This document shows, in pieces, positions 44,006-53,422 of a DNA stretch of 64,000 nucleotides. The translations under genes and the position numbers were made by a program. The stretch is taken from NCBI RefSeq assembly GCF_003635165.1, contig NZ_ML058610.1, forward strand, positions 275,174 to 339,173, written 5' to 3'. The DNA is from Burkholderia sp. Nafp2/4-1b (GTDB lineage Bacteria > Pseudomonadota > Gammaproteobacteria > Burkholderiales > Burkholderiaceae). The notes beneath the pieces were generated by a model. The model was not told where the DNA came from, did no database searches, and was given only the letters and a program-made list of their open reading frames with translations. Every line of letters begins with the position of its first letter. Position 1 is the stretch's first letter.

Positions 44006-44032
44006 TCCGCTGTCCATTTTTCGAGCGATCCC

Positions 44033-45139
44033 ATGCTCAGCTTCGCGTCCGGCTTCATCGTTTCCCTGCTCGTCACCTTGTTCATCGTGCGCTATGCGCA
44101 TCTGCACGAGAAATTCTCGGTCGACAGCGACTTGGCCGGCGTGCAGAAATTCCATGTGCGGCCGGTGCCGCGCGTCGGGGGCATCGGGATCCTCGCGGGC
44201 GTCGTGATTGCCGCGCTGCTCGTGTCGCGGCGCTACCCGACGATCGCCGGCAGCATTCTCGGGATCGTCGCGTGCGGGATGCCGGCGTTCCTGTCCGGCC
44301 TCGTCGAGGACCTGACCAAGCGCGTGTCGCCGCGCGCGCGGCTGCTCTGCACGATGGGCGCCGCCGCGCTGGCGTTCTGGCTGCTGGGCATCGCGGTCAA
44401 GCGCATCAGCGTGCCGCCGCTCGATTTCCTGCTCGGCTACGTGGCCATCTCGGCGTTCATCACCGTGCTCGCGGTCGCGGCACTGGCCAACGCCATCAAC
44501 ATCATCGACGGCTTCAACGGGCTCGCGTCGATGGTCAGCTTCATGATGTTCGCGTCGCTCGCGTACGTTGCGTTTCACGTCAACGACCCGGTCGTGATGT
44601 CCGCGTCGATCATCATGATGGGCGCCGTGCTCGGCTTCTTCCTGTGGAATTTCCCGGCCGGGTTGATCTTCCTCGGCGACGGCGGCGCGTATTTCATCGG
44701 CTTCATGCTTGCGGAACTCGCGATCATGCTCGTGATGCGCAATCGCGAGGTGTCGGCGTGGTATCCGGTGCTGCTGTTCATGTATCCGATCTTCGAGACG
44801 TGTTTCTCGATCTACCGGAAGAAGTTCATCCGCGGGATGTCGCCGGGGATTCCGGATGGCGTGCATCTGCACATGCTGGTGTACAAGCGGCTGATGCGCT
44901 GGGCCGTCGGGACGAAGCATGCGCACGATCTCACGCGGCGGAATTCGCTTACCTCACCTTATCTCTGGCTGCTGTGCCTCGTTGCTGTGATTCCCGCGAC
45001 GCTGTTCTGGCGGCATACCGTGCATCTGTTCGTTTTTGTGGTGCTGTTCGCGCTGACTTATGTGTGGCTTTATCTCAGCATCGTCAGGTTCAGGGTGCCG
45101 CGGTGGATGGTGGTGAGGAAGGAGAAGCGCGGACATTGA
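44033..45139 (+). CDS. WecA/MraY-family polyprenyl sugar-1-phosphate transferase
   Basis: The 368-residue membrane protein has about eleven helices and the MraY/WecA motifs. These are QKFHVRPVPRVGGIGI, a first catalytic Asp region SGLVEDLTKRVSPRARLL, and NAINIIDGFNGLAS. LIFLGDGGAYFIGFM and the basic loop GIPDGVHLHMLVYKRL complete the set. It should transfer a HexNAc-1-phosphate to undecaprenyl phosphate and so start O-antigen units. A second gene of this superfamily lies at 47927-48913. It is last in the first cluster. Confidence 0.88.
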   Translation: MLSFASGFIVSLLVTLFIVRYAHLHEKFSVDSDLAGVQKFHVRPVPRVGGIGILAGVVIAALLVSRRYPTIAGSILGIVACGMPAFLSGLVEDLTKRVSPRARLLCTMGAAALAFWLLGIAVKRISVPPLDFLLGYVAISAFITVLAVAALANAINIIDGFNGLASMVSFMMFASLAYVAFHVNDPVVMSASIIMMGAVLGFFLWNFPAGLIFLGDGGAYFIGFMLAELAIMLVMRNREVSAWYPVLLFMYPIFETCFSIYRKKFIRGMSPGIPDGVHLHMLVYKRLMRWAVGTKHAHDLTRRNSLTSPYLWLLCLVAVIPATLFWRHTVHLFVFVVLFALTYVWLYLSIVRFRVPRWMVVRKEKRGH

Positions 45140-45244
45140 GCGCGCGGTCGGCCGGCGAACGACGGGTACTTTCTCGCGATGATGAGCGAGCCGCCGTTGC
45201 CGACAGGATCAAGACGGCGCCGCGGCGGCTCGACGAACGGACTG

Positions 45245-47638
45245 CTACCTTCCCGAGGTGTTCGTGCTCCAGCCCGGTATTTGCGAATAGATCACGATGT
45301 TGCCGTCGTCCTGCACGTAAGTGGCTGCGCCCGGATTTCCATTGGTGCCGGAATACCAGAGCGGGGTCCCCGCCGAACTGTAGACGACCAGATTGCCGTC
45401 GCCCTGCATCGTCGCATAGGCGCCCGGATGATTCGCAGTACGGGAACTCCACTGCGGAACGCCCTGGCGAAGCAGCACCAGGTTCCCGTCACCCTGCATG
45501 ACGATCACGTTCGCGCCGTTGCCTGAAGTCAAACTCTGGCCGCTGCCCAGTGTGACGCCGCCCTTCCAGACCGCCGGGCCGCTCGACGAATTCGCCAGGC
45601 CGCTCGCGGAAGTACCCGTTGCAAATACGGGCACCGCCGTCCGGTAGATCACCATGTTGCCGTCGTCCTGTATGACAAGGTTCTGGCCATACGATGTGCC
45701 ATTGGTCGACGAGGACCACAATGCCTTGCCGTTCGTGCTGTAGACGACGAAATTGCCGTCAGTCTGGAAGACGGCGGATGCCCCCATATTCCCGTTGGTG
45801 CCCGAGCTCCATACCGCGGCCCCATTGGTCGCGTTGTACAGCACGAGATTGCCGTCGCCCTGCATGACCAGGCGATGGCTCTGGGACGCCGAGTACACCG
45901 TTTGTGTTGGCCCGAGCGTCGTCCCTTCGTTGACGGTGCCGCCATAGATCGGTGACGTCGGCGTGCATATCAACGAACGCAGCGTACTGATGACCGGCGA
46001 GCCCCAGCCGGTCACGAAGTCCCAACCCGAACCCGCGCTGTATGCGCCGTTCGACCCGTTGGTGACGTCGCGAAAGATCGACGGGATCCTGGCTTGAGCG
46101 CTGTACAGCATGGGCGCTGCGAAGCCGGGACTCGTTGTGCATGCACCGGACATTATGCGCGCCCAGGTCGCGGCAAACAGCGGCGCGGACAGGCTCGTCC
46201 CGCCCACTATCTCGATTTGTCCGCCCGCGACGACTGCTTCGCCGCTGTTCGGATCGGCGTTGAACGCAATGTCCGGCATGCCGCGGAAAGCGCGACCCCT
46301 GAGCGCCGGAACATTCGACTGCCACGATGGAATCGGCTCGATGCCGCTGATACCGCCGCCGCTCGCATCCCAGGCCGTCTCACCTGCGTAGGTGCCGTTC
46401 CCGTTCGTATAGAGCGTTGTGCCGCCGACGGCGACGACATAGGGGGAAGTCGCCGGGTACTGCACCGACGTGCCGGAGCAACCGTATGCCACGCTGCCGG
46501 AATCCCCGGAACTGACCGCGAAAGTCTGTCCCTGCGCAACCGCCATCTGGAAGAGTGTGTCCATGGCGGCCGTCGGTGCCCAGTTTTCGCAACCGCCGAT
46601 CGACATGTTCACGACGCGGGCGGTGTTGTCGCTCACCGCCCGATTGATCGCGAGCGCCATATCGCTCCACGCGAAGGATGACCCGACATAGAAATTCAGC
46701 TGCTTGAGGCCGCCGGACATCCCGACGATGGTCTGGCTATCGAGCGACCATTCGAGGTTCGCGCTCGTGTCGGCGCTCGGCAATCCGGCGTTGATCACCG
46801 AAACAGGGACCGCGGGCAACTGGTTGTTGTTTTCGAAGGTGGTCAGATCGATGAGGGGCTGCGTGAGATTGCCTACCGCAATGATGCCGATCGTGATGTT
46901 GGCAGCGGTCGGCGTGTTCCCCATCGAGTAAATGCCCGGGAAGTCCATGGGACTATGGGCGACCGTCACTGCCGCGGTTGTCGGCGACGCGTTCGCACGT
47001 GGCGCCGCTGCGGAAACGGACGCGCGGACGAAGTGCGGATGCAGGCGGGTAGCGGTATCCAGCCCCAGGACCGATCGAACGACGCCGCCGAGTGCATTGG
47101 GCATCGTCTCGGGAGCGGTGTTGATATGCGCGCGGCTGCCGTCCGCCATCGCGACCGGCACCAGCGTCGTCTGGAACACGCCGGAAATCACGCCGGCCGG
47201 CGCGTCGGCTTCGACGATCATGTTGTTGTCCGCGACCTGGATCTTCGTGAAACCCTTGTTTTGCAGATAGGTCGTCACGGTCGCGACCTGATCGGCGGTC
47301 GGCGCGTATCGCGCGGCGATCTGCGCCGAGGTCAGCACGGCGCCGAAGCTGGCACTGCCGGGCGTTCGCGCGTCCTGCACGAAGCGATTGAGCCCGGCTT
47401 CGTCATTCGGCTTGAGCACGAGCACAACATGCACGGGCGCGGTCGCGCTCATCGGCGCCGCGCTCACCACGTTGCCCGCGGCTCGCAGCGCGGATAGCTT
47501 GCCGACCTGCGCCGTGGCAGTGGCAGTGGCAGTGGCACCAGTAGCGGCGGCTGTCGGACTGTCGTCCCCGCCGCACCCTGCGAGCGCGAGCACCATGAGT
47601 GCCGCGCTCATTCCCCTTGCAATATGCTGCGTTTTCAT
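45245..47638 (-). CDS. Lipoprotein sedolisin-type (S53) protease with two bulb-lectin domains
   Basis: The 797-residue precursor has a lipobox (LALAGC, Cys22), an Ala/Thr linker and a pro-kumamolisin activation domain (about residues 65-205). The S53 catalytic domain spans about 230-558. The catalytic residues are visible: Glu296 and Asp300 in NLEWSLDSQ, oxyanion Asp379 in SSGDSG and Ser482 in GGTSLSAP. A calcium site is likely around Asp524 and Asp540. The C-terminal 235 residues carry six QxDxNxVxY-type lectin motifs, making two mannose-binding B-lectin domains. It probably acts at the cell surface or outside it. Divergence from flanking glycan genes suggests insertion. Confidence 0.88.
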   Translation of the reverse strand: MKTQHIARGMSAALMVLALAGCGGDDSPTAAATGATATATATAQVGKLSALRAAGNVVSAAPMSATAPVHVVLVLKPNDEAGLNRFVQDARTPGSASFGAVLTSAQIAARYAPTADQVATVTTYLQNKGFTKIQVADNNMIVEADAPAGVISGVFQTTLVPVAMADGSRAHINTAPETMPNALGGVVRSVLGLDTATRLHPHFVRASVSAAAPRANASPTTAAVTVAHSPMDFPGIYSMGNTPTAANITIGIIAVGNLTQPLIDLTTFENNNQLPAVPVSVINAGLPSADTSANLEWSLDSQTIVGMSGGLKQLNFYVGSSFAWSDMALAINRAVSDNTARVVNMSIGGCENWAPTAAMDTLFQMAVAQGQTFAVSSGDSGSVAYGCSGTSVQYPATSPYVVAVGGTTLYTNGNGTYAGETAWDASGGGISGIEPIPSWQSNVPALRGRAFRGMPDIAFNADPNSGEAVVAGGQIEIVGGTSLSAPLFAATWARIMSGACTTSPGFAAPMLYSAQARIPSIFRDVTNGSNGAYSAGSGWDFVTGWGSPVISTLRSLICTPTSPIYGGTVNEGTTLGPTQTVYSASQSHRLVMQGDGNLVLYNATNGAAVWSSGTNGNMGASAVFQTDGNFVVYSTNGKALWSSSTNGTSYGQNLVIQDDGNMVIYRTAVPVFATGTSASGLANSSSGPAVWKGGVTLGSGQSLTSGNGANVIVMQGDGNLVLLRQGVPQWSSRTANHPGAYATMQGDGNLVVYSSAGTPLWYSGTNGNPGAATYVQDDGNIVIYSQIPGWSTNTSGR
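47514..47537. repeat. Four GTGGCA hexamers in the protease linker
   Basis: Four tandem copies encode the Ala-Thr run between lipobox and propeptide. Unit changes are in frame. Confidence 0.8.
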
Positions 47639-47720
47639 CGGTTTGGTATGGACCGTAGATCTCTCGTATATGGCTTTTCACCTTTTTCTTTTACGGCAAT
47701 CGCACGGCTACCTTGAGGAA

Positions 47721-47749
47721 AACATAGGAAGGAATCGGGTGGTAGTCAA
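47721..47749 (-). promoter_or_regulatory. Promoter of the sedolisin-lectin gene
   Basis: On the minus strand TTGACT (47749-47744) and TATGTT (47726-47721) are 17 bases apart. They lie about 85 bases before the start codon. Confidence 0.55.
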
Positions 47750-47926
47750 ACGACCCCGGCCCGTGGATGCGGATGGATGCGGGTAGATGAAGCCGGGACA
47801 ATTCGATCGTCCCGTGAGGCGGCGGCGCCGCGCGAATACCAGCGCGGGTGTGCGGTCCGGCACCCTGCAGGCGCCGTCCTTCATACGATAATCAATATAT
47901 CGGGCACGGCGCGCTATAACGCGATC

Positions 47927-48913
47927 TCAACGTGTCAATCCAGACTTGCGCCAGCGCCATTCGATCCATGCGCCGACGACGGCGAGCACGGCGTACCACA
48001 CCACCACGATCGCCCATTGCGCCGGGGCGGAACGCAGTTGTCGCGCCGCGAGTCCGGCCGCCGAACCGCCCAGCATCAACGCGTAGTACAGCAGCGCCAC
48101 CGGCACGTGTGAACCGAGCACTCGCACCAGTCGTTGATAGAAATGTTCGCGATGCGCGTGCCAGACCTTCTCCCCGCGCAACAAGCGACGCAACAGCGTC
48201 ACCGATGCATCCGCGATGAACGGTCCGAACGCCATCGCGACGAACCACACCGGCCACACGCCATGCTGCCAGCCCCACAGCCCGAATGCGCCGGCGAGGA
48301 AGCCGAGCGGAATCGATCCGACGTCGCCGAGGAATACCTTCGCCGCTCCGAAATTGAGCACGAGAAAGCCCAGCCCCGCGCCCGCGATCACGCCGCTCGC
48401 CATCGCGAGTTCGGGTGCGGCGCGCACGGCGGCGATCGCATAGGTGCCGAAGCCCAGCACCGTCATGCCTGCGGCGAGACCGTTCGCACCGTCCATGAAG
48501 TTGTAGAGATTCACGATCCAGACGAGCGCGACGACGACCAGCACCGTTGCCCAGATCGGCATCCCGGTCGACGAAACCGCGACAGCGCCCGCTGCAACGA
48601 GCAGATGCACGCTGAACCGCACCCGGGCCGACAGGCCGCGCCGGTCATCGATCAGCGACACGACGGCCAGCACGGACGCGGCGAGCGCCGCCCAGCCGAA
48701 GCCTGGTCCGCCGAGCGCAATCAGCGGCAACGCCGAACACATCACGCCCCAGCCGCCGACACGCGGCACCGGACGTTCGTGAAGAGAGCGCTGGTTCGGT
48801 ACGTCGACGGCGAGTCGCCACGCGAGGCCCGACTTCAGCAGCCATGCAAGTACCGCGAAGCTCGCGCATGCCGCGACTGCTGCCACGATCAGGATGGGCA
48901 ACGACGAGATCAT
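47927..48913 (-). CDS. WbpL-like polyprenyl sugar-1-phosphate transferase
   Basis: The 328-residue membrane protein has about ten helices and the family motifs NQRSLHERPVPRVGGWGV, VSLIDDRRGLSARVRF and NLYNFMDGANGLAAG. KVFLGDVGSIPLGFLAGAFG and the cytosolic loop AHREHFYQRLVR follow. Relatives such as WbpL start B-band O-antigen with FucNAc or QuiNAc phosphate. It overlaps the epimerase gene upstream by four bases, so the two form one unit. Confidence 0.9.
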   Translation of the reverse strand: MISSLPILIVAAVAACASFAVLAWLLKSGLAWRLAVDVPNQRSLHERPVPRVGGWGVMCSALPLIALGGPGFGWAALAASVLAVVSLIDDRRGLSARVRFSVHLLVAAGAVAVSSTGMPIWATVLVVVALVWIVNLYNFMDGANGLAAGMTVLGFGTYAIAAVRAAPELAMASGVIAGAGLGFLVLNFGAAKVFLGDVGSIPLGFLAGAFGLWGWQHGVWPVWFVAMAFGPFIADASVTLLRRLLRGEKVWHAHREHFYQRLVRVLGSHVPVALLYYALMLGGSAAGLAARQLRSAPAQWAIVVVWYAVLAVVGAWIEWRWRKSGLTR

Positions 48914-49869
48914 GCTCCGTCACCCTTCGCCAGGGCGGCCACCGTCCTTGCCAGTCCCTGTTCGACGCTAAACGGCGGCACCCAGCCGAGCGCGCGCAGC
49001 TGCGCGCAGTCGATCCGCAGCGGGCTCGTCAGCCGGTCGATCGCCGCGCGGCGTCCGGTCAACGCGCCCGCCACGCGCAGCCACGCGACCGGCACCGGCA
49101 CGAGGCGCGGCGACCGGCCAAGCGCGGCGGCAATTCCCGCAACGAGATCGGCAACGGACTGGTCGCGGCCGTCGGTCACATGGAACACGCCGTCCGTGGC
49201 GTTCTCGCGTGTCGCGAGAAACCGCAACGCGTCGACCAGGTTTCCGAGATACACCATGCTGCGTTGCGCATGCGCGGCGCCGAGCGGCAACGGAACGCCA
49301 CGCGCGACCGCGCGCATCAGCCCAAGAAAATTCGCGCGAACGCCGGGGCCGTACACGAGCGGAGGGCGCACGACCGCCAGCTCGATTCCGCGCGCCGCGC
49401 AGGCCTCGCGCAGCGCGACTTCGGCCTCGTGCTTCGAGATGCCGTAAGGGTCGCCCGGGCTTGGAACATCGTCTTCACGCAGCGGACGGCCGTTCTCGTG
49501 CTCGCCGAGCGCCTTGACGCTGCTCACGAACACGAACCGGCGCACGCCGGCACGGCACGCGGCGTCGAGCGCATTTAGCGCGCCCTGGACGTTCGCGGCC
49601 CGGTAGGACGCCAGCGGATCGGTTGCGTCGTCGTGCATCACGTGCACGCGTGCGGCAAGGTGCACGAACGCGCTGCACGGGGGCAAGGCCGGCTGCCCGG
49701 CCGCGACGCTCGCGAAATCGTCGTCCGCCATGACGCACTCGGTTGCCCGTGCATCGAGGTCGCCCGCGTGGCGGCGAACGAGCGCGACGACGTCGTACCC
49801 GGCATCACACAACGTCTGCACCAGTGCACGCCCCACGAAACCGGTCGCTCCGCTCACGCCAATCCGCAT
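48910..49869 (-). CDS. NAD-dependent epimerase/dehydratase (O-antigen sugar)
   Basis: The 319-residue extended SDR protein has VSGATGFVGRALV, FVHLAARVHVMHD, FVSSVKALGE and the YGISKHEAE catalytic lysine-tyrosine pair. It resembles enzymes such as WbpV/WbiG that reduce or epimerise the UDP-4-keto sugar made by WbpM-type dehydratases, giving QuiNAc or FucNAc. Its place between WbpM-like and WbpL-like genes supports this. The exact product is not determined. Confidence 0.87.
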   Translation of the reverse strand: MRIGVSGATGFVGRALVQTLCDAGYDVVALVRRHAGDLDARATECVMADDDFASVAAGQPALPPCSAFVHLAARVHVMHDDATDPLASYRAANVQGALNALDAACRAGVRRFVFVSSVKALGEHENGRPLREDDVPSPGDPYGISKHEAEVALREACAARGIELAVVRPPLVYGPGVRANFLGLMRAVARGVPLPLGAAHAQRSMVYLGNLVDALRFLATRENATDGVFHVTDGRDQSVADLVAGIAAALGRSPRLVPVPVAWLRVAGALTGRRAAIDRLTSPLRIDCAQLRALGWVPPFSVEQGLARTVAALAKGDGA

Positions 49870-49909
49870 TGTCTTTTCCCCCTCTCGACGGCATGCGTCT
49901 CCGCGCGCG

Positions 49910-51091
49910 TCAGACCAGTGAATGATAGACCTCGCAGGTCTTGTCGACGGTCGCGTCCCACGTCAGCTCGGCGGCACGCTGCAAGCCCTTCTCCACCAGC
50001 CGGTCGCGCAACGCGGCGTCGGTCAGCAGGCGCTCGAGACCGGCTTCGATCGCGTCGACCGAATACGGATCGACTTCCAGCGCGGCGCCGTTCGTCACTT
50101 CCGGGATCGACGTCACGTTCGACGTCAGGACGGGCGCGCCGCTCGCCATCGCCTCCGCAACCGGCAGACCGAATCCTTCGTAAAGCGATGGATACGCGAA
50201 GACCGCGGCGGACGCGAACAGATGCAGCAGGCTCGAGCGTGACAGGTAGCCCGGCGAGATGATCTGGCCCGCGCGGGCCAGCGGCTCGATACACGACAGC
50301 AGCTGCGAATTCTTCCAGCCGTCCGCGCCGACAAGCACCAGTGGATACATCCGTCGCAACTCCTCCGGGAGCCGGGCGAAGCCTTCGACCAGCCGCTGAA
50401 GGTTCTTGCGCGGCTGCAGCGTGCAGACCGACAGCACGAAACGCCGCGACTGGATCCCGAGCGCATCCAGCACGGGACGGCACTCTTCTTCGCTATAGGG
50501 CCGGAAAACCGGTTCGACACCGAGATGGATCGGCACCACCCGCTCCTCGGGCACATCATAGATGTCGAGCAGTTCCTGCTTCGTGTACAAGCTGTCGACG
50601 ATGATCGCGCCGGCCTGGCGCAGCGAACGCGGCAGCCCGTGATCGAGGTAGTTCACGGCGACCTGCGGATGAAACTCGGGATGACGCCGGTGCGACAGGT
50701 CATGCACGGTCACGACGTTCGGGCCGCGATAGCGCGACGCGACGAAGTTGGTCTCGTGATACAGATAGCCGCGCCGCGCGAAGTCGCTGCGCAGCGTGCG
50801 CGATGCGGAACTCCGCACGACCGTGCGCAAACGATACAGCCCCGGAATCGACCGCGATTTCTGCAGCAGGCTCGCGGTCATGCCATTGCGGAACTGGACG
50901 GCCTTCTGCAGCGACGACTGGTCGAGCATCATCGCGTCGAGGCGCTCGCCCTGAAACACGTTACGCCCGACCCAACCGGCGACGTCTTCGACGTCGCTGC
51001 GCCGCAGGAGCCCTTCGAGCAGATGTTGTGTGTAGTAGCCGATACCGCTTCGGGGCGGACGCAGCGAATTGAGATCGAAAAGCAGTTTCAT
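49910..51091 (-). CDS. Family 4 glycosyltransferase (GT-B)
   Basis: The 393-residue protein starts MKLLFDLNSLRPPRSGIGYY and has NVVTVHDLSHRRHPEFHP. The donor domain includes FVLSVCTLQPRKNLQRLVEGFA and AYPSLYEGFGLPVAEAMASG. It belongs to the mannosyl- or rhamnosyl-type GT4 group. The donor may be a GDP sugar, since manC and gmd are nearby, but that is inference. The start at 51091 was preferred over 51106 because the fold begins directly there. Confidence 0.87.
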   Translation of the reverse strand: MKLLFDLNSLRPPRSGIGYYTQHLLEGLLRRSDVEDVAGWVGRNVFQGERLDAMMLDQSSLQKAVQFRNGMTASLLQKSRSIPGLYRLRTVVRSSASRTLRSDFARRGYLYHETNFVASRYRGPNVVTVHDLSHRRHPEFHPQVAVNYLDHGLPRSLRQAGAIIVDSLYTKQELLDIYDVPEERVVPIHLGVEPVFRPYSEEECRPVLDALGIQSRRFVLSVCTLQPRKNLQRLVEGFARLPEELRRMYPLVLVGADGWKNSQLLSCIEPLARAGQIISPGYLSRSSLLHLFASAAVFAYPSLYEGFGLPVAEAMASGAPVLTSNVTSIPEVTNGAALEVDPYSVDAIEAGLERLLTDAALRDRLVEKGLQRAAELTWDATVDKTCEVYHSLV

Positions 51092-51185
51092 GCGGGCGAA
51101 GGCCAAACGAACTTGACGACGCCATGACCCGTGGGAAGACGGGCACGGTGTCGCGTCAGGAATATGAAAGGTAGACGGCGAGCGC

Positions 51186-53057
51186 TCAGGCCGATCGTGC
51201 GGAAACCACCGGTTGCAGTTGCGGCAAGACAGTCGGCTGGTATTCGGGCACCCACCGGCGCAGGTCCCGGCGCACTTCGTCGTCGGGCAACACGCGATTC
51301 TGCATCAGCCACGGCAGAAGGTCGTCGAGCAGATTGTCCGGCACCTCCCGCGCACGTGCGATGCGCAGCTTCGGATGCGGCGTACGGGTCGCGGTCTCGT
51401 CGTCCGCGAGCAACTCCTCGTACAGTTTTTCACCCGGCCGGAGGCCCGAGAACGAGATGCGGATCTGAGTCTCGTCAAAGCCGTAGAGACGGATCAGGTC
51501 GCGGGCCAGATCGACGATCCTGACCGGCTGCCCCATGTCGAGCACGAAAATCTCGCCGCCCAGGCCCATGCTGGAAGCCTGCAGCACCAGTTGCGACGCC
51601 TCCGGGATCGTCATGAAGAAGCGCGTGACTTCCGGATGGGTGACCGTCACGGGGCCGCCCTTTGCGATCTGCTGCTGGAATTTCGGAATGACGCTGCCGG
51701 CGCTGCCGAGCACGTTGCCGAAGCGAACCGTCTCGAACTGCGTCGAGCTCGATTGCTGCAACGCCTGGCATGCCATTTCCGCCAGACGCTTGCTCGCGCC
51801 CATCACGTTCGTCGGGTTGACGGCCTTGTCGGTCGAGATCAGCACGAAGTGACGCGTGGCATGACGCGCCGCCGCGCGGGCGACGCGATACGTGCCCAGT
51901 ACGTTGTTGCGGACCGCCTGCCACGCGTTGAGCTCTTCCATCAACGGTACGTGCTTGTAGGCCGCCGCGTGAAAAACGATGTGCGGCGCATGGCGACGGA
52001 ACACTTCATCCAGCAGCAGCGAGTCCTTCGCGTCGCCGACGATCGGCACGACGTCGACACCCGGGAAACGTTCGTGCAGGTCTTCCGTCAATCGATAGAT
52101 CGCGTACTCCGACAGGTCGAACGCCACCAGTTGGGCCGGCTCGAACCGCAGGATCTGACGACACAGTTCGGAACCGATCGAACCGCCCGCGCCCGTCACC
52201 ATCACGACACGCCCGCGCAGCAGCGCATCGACGTGCGCGGTATCGATCGACACGGGCTCGCGCCCCAGCAAATCCTCGAGATCGATCTGGCGCACGCGCG
52301 ACAGGGAAGCCTGCCCCTGCGCGACGTCGGCGAGCGCCGGCAGCACCATCGCGCGCACACCGGCGCGCACGCACAACGTCGCGACGCGGCGTTGCACCTC
52401 GACCGGCGCGGACGGGATCGCGATGATCGCGGTCTCGACGCGCAGCATGTCGGCGAAACGCGGCAACTCGTCGATCGCACCGAGCACCTTGTAGCCATAG
52501 ATTTCGCGGCCGCGCTTCGCCGGGTCGTCGTCCAGGAGTCCGATCAGGCGCCAATCGGCCGAACGCGACAATTCGCGCGCGAGATTCGCGCCGGCCGTGC
52601 CCGCGCCGAGCACGACAACCGGCTTGCCCTGCGCGACCAGGCCGCCGTATCGGTAGAATTCCTTGACCGTCCGGTACAGCGCACGCGCGCCGCCGGTCGA
52701 CAGGAACAGGAGCAGCGGAGAGACGAGCAGCACCGAACGCGGAATGATCGGGCTCGGCTGCAGCATCACGGAGCCGATCATCACGATCAGCGCGCCGCTG
52801 CCGACCGCCTTCGCAATGCGGATGAGATCGGGCAGGCTCGCGAACACCCACATGCCGCGGTACAGGCCGCAGATCCGGAACAGTATCGCGTAGGTCGGGA
52901 CGACGCCCGCGAGCGCAATGAGGCAACCGTGCCAGAACTCCGCCGGAACGGTCCCGTTGAAGCGAATCACGTAAGCCGATATCCATGCAGCGGCGACGGC
53001 GAGCAAGTCGAATCCGAATACGCTCAGTGACCGCCACGACGGTTTGAATCGAAGCAT
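51186..53057 (-). CDS. WbpM/CapD-like UDP-GlcNAc 4,6-dehydratase, membrane bound
   Basis: The 623-residue protein has four to five N-terminal helices (about residues 10-130). It then has a first Rossmann-like domain (VVVLGAGTAGANLAREL) and a C-terminal SDR domain with MVTGAGGSIGSELCRQI. In the active site the STDKAVNPTNVMGASKR motif has Met in place of the usual Tyr before the lysine, as in other long WbpM enzymes. These convert UDP-GlcNAc to the 4-keto-6-deoxy sugar for QuiNAc/FucNAc. It heads the minus-strand arm of the second cluster. Confidence 0.93.
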   Translation of the reverse strand: MLRFKPSWRSLSVFGFDLLAVAAAWISAYVIRFNGTVPAEFWHGCLIALAGVVPTYAILFRICGLYRGMWVFASLPDLIRIAKAVGSGALIVMIGSVMLQPSPIIPRSVLLVSPLLLFLSTGGARALYRTVKEFYRYGGLVAQGKPVVVLGAGTAGANLARELSRSADWRLIGLLDDDPAKRGREIYGYKVLGAIDELPRFADMLRVETAIIAIPSAPVEVQRRVATLCVRAGVRAMVLPALADVAQGQASLSRVRQIDLEDLLGREPVSIDTAHVDALLRGRVVMVTGAGGSIGSELCRQILRFEPAQLVAFDLSEYAIYRLTEDLHERFPGVDVVPIVGDAKDSLLLDEVFRRHAPHIVFHAAAYKHVPLMEELNAWQAVRNNVLGTYRVARAAARHATRHFVLISTDKAVNPTNVMGASKRLAEMACQALQQSSSTQFETVRFGNVLGSAGSVIPKFQQQIAKGGPVTVTHPEVTRFFMTIPEASQLVLQASSMGLGGEIFVLDMGQPVRIVDLARDLIRLYGFDETQIRISFSGLRPGEKLYEELLADDETATRTPHPKLRIARAREVPDNLLDDLLPWLMQNRVLPDDEVRRDLRRWVPEYQPTVLPQLQPVVSARSA

Positions 53058-53422
53058 GCGTGAGATCCTAGTGAAACAGAACGTTAACTACTGTGCGGCG
53101 GCCGTCGCGCGGACGGCTTGGCCGCGTGGCCATGTCGTATAGTGTGTGCGGATCGGCTGGGGGGCTCCAGCGCACGATCGCCGTGAACCGGTAGGAATTA
53201 TGCCGATAGACGGAACAAACAGGCAAATTCGGGATACCTGCATGTTACGGCGAACGTGCCTGCGCGACGATACCCCGTCTGGATTTGTTGTTGTTTTCGT
53301 GCAGTGCAACTTCCGTAACGAGATGTATGGTGCGATGGTTTGGGCGGGTGAAATCCGCTAGAATCCCAGCCTTCCGATGGTCCCGCACCATGCCGTAAAC
53401 GGATCGTAACCAGATCGAGTCA
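53058..53422. other. Divergent promoter region of the second O-antigen cluster
   Basis: This 365-base gap separates divergent wbpM-like and manC genes. It contains hairpins GCCGTC/GACGGC and TGGCC/GGCCA near 53101-53131. Possible plus-strand -10 boxes are TATAGT (53138-53143) and TAGAAT (53359-53364), the latter about 60 bases before manC, but both have weak -35 regions. Short ORFs here lack support. Confidence 0.5.
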
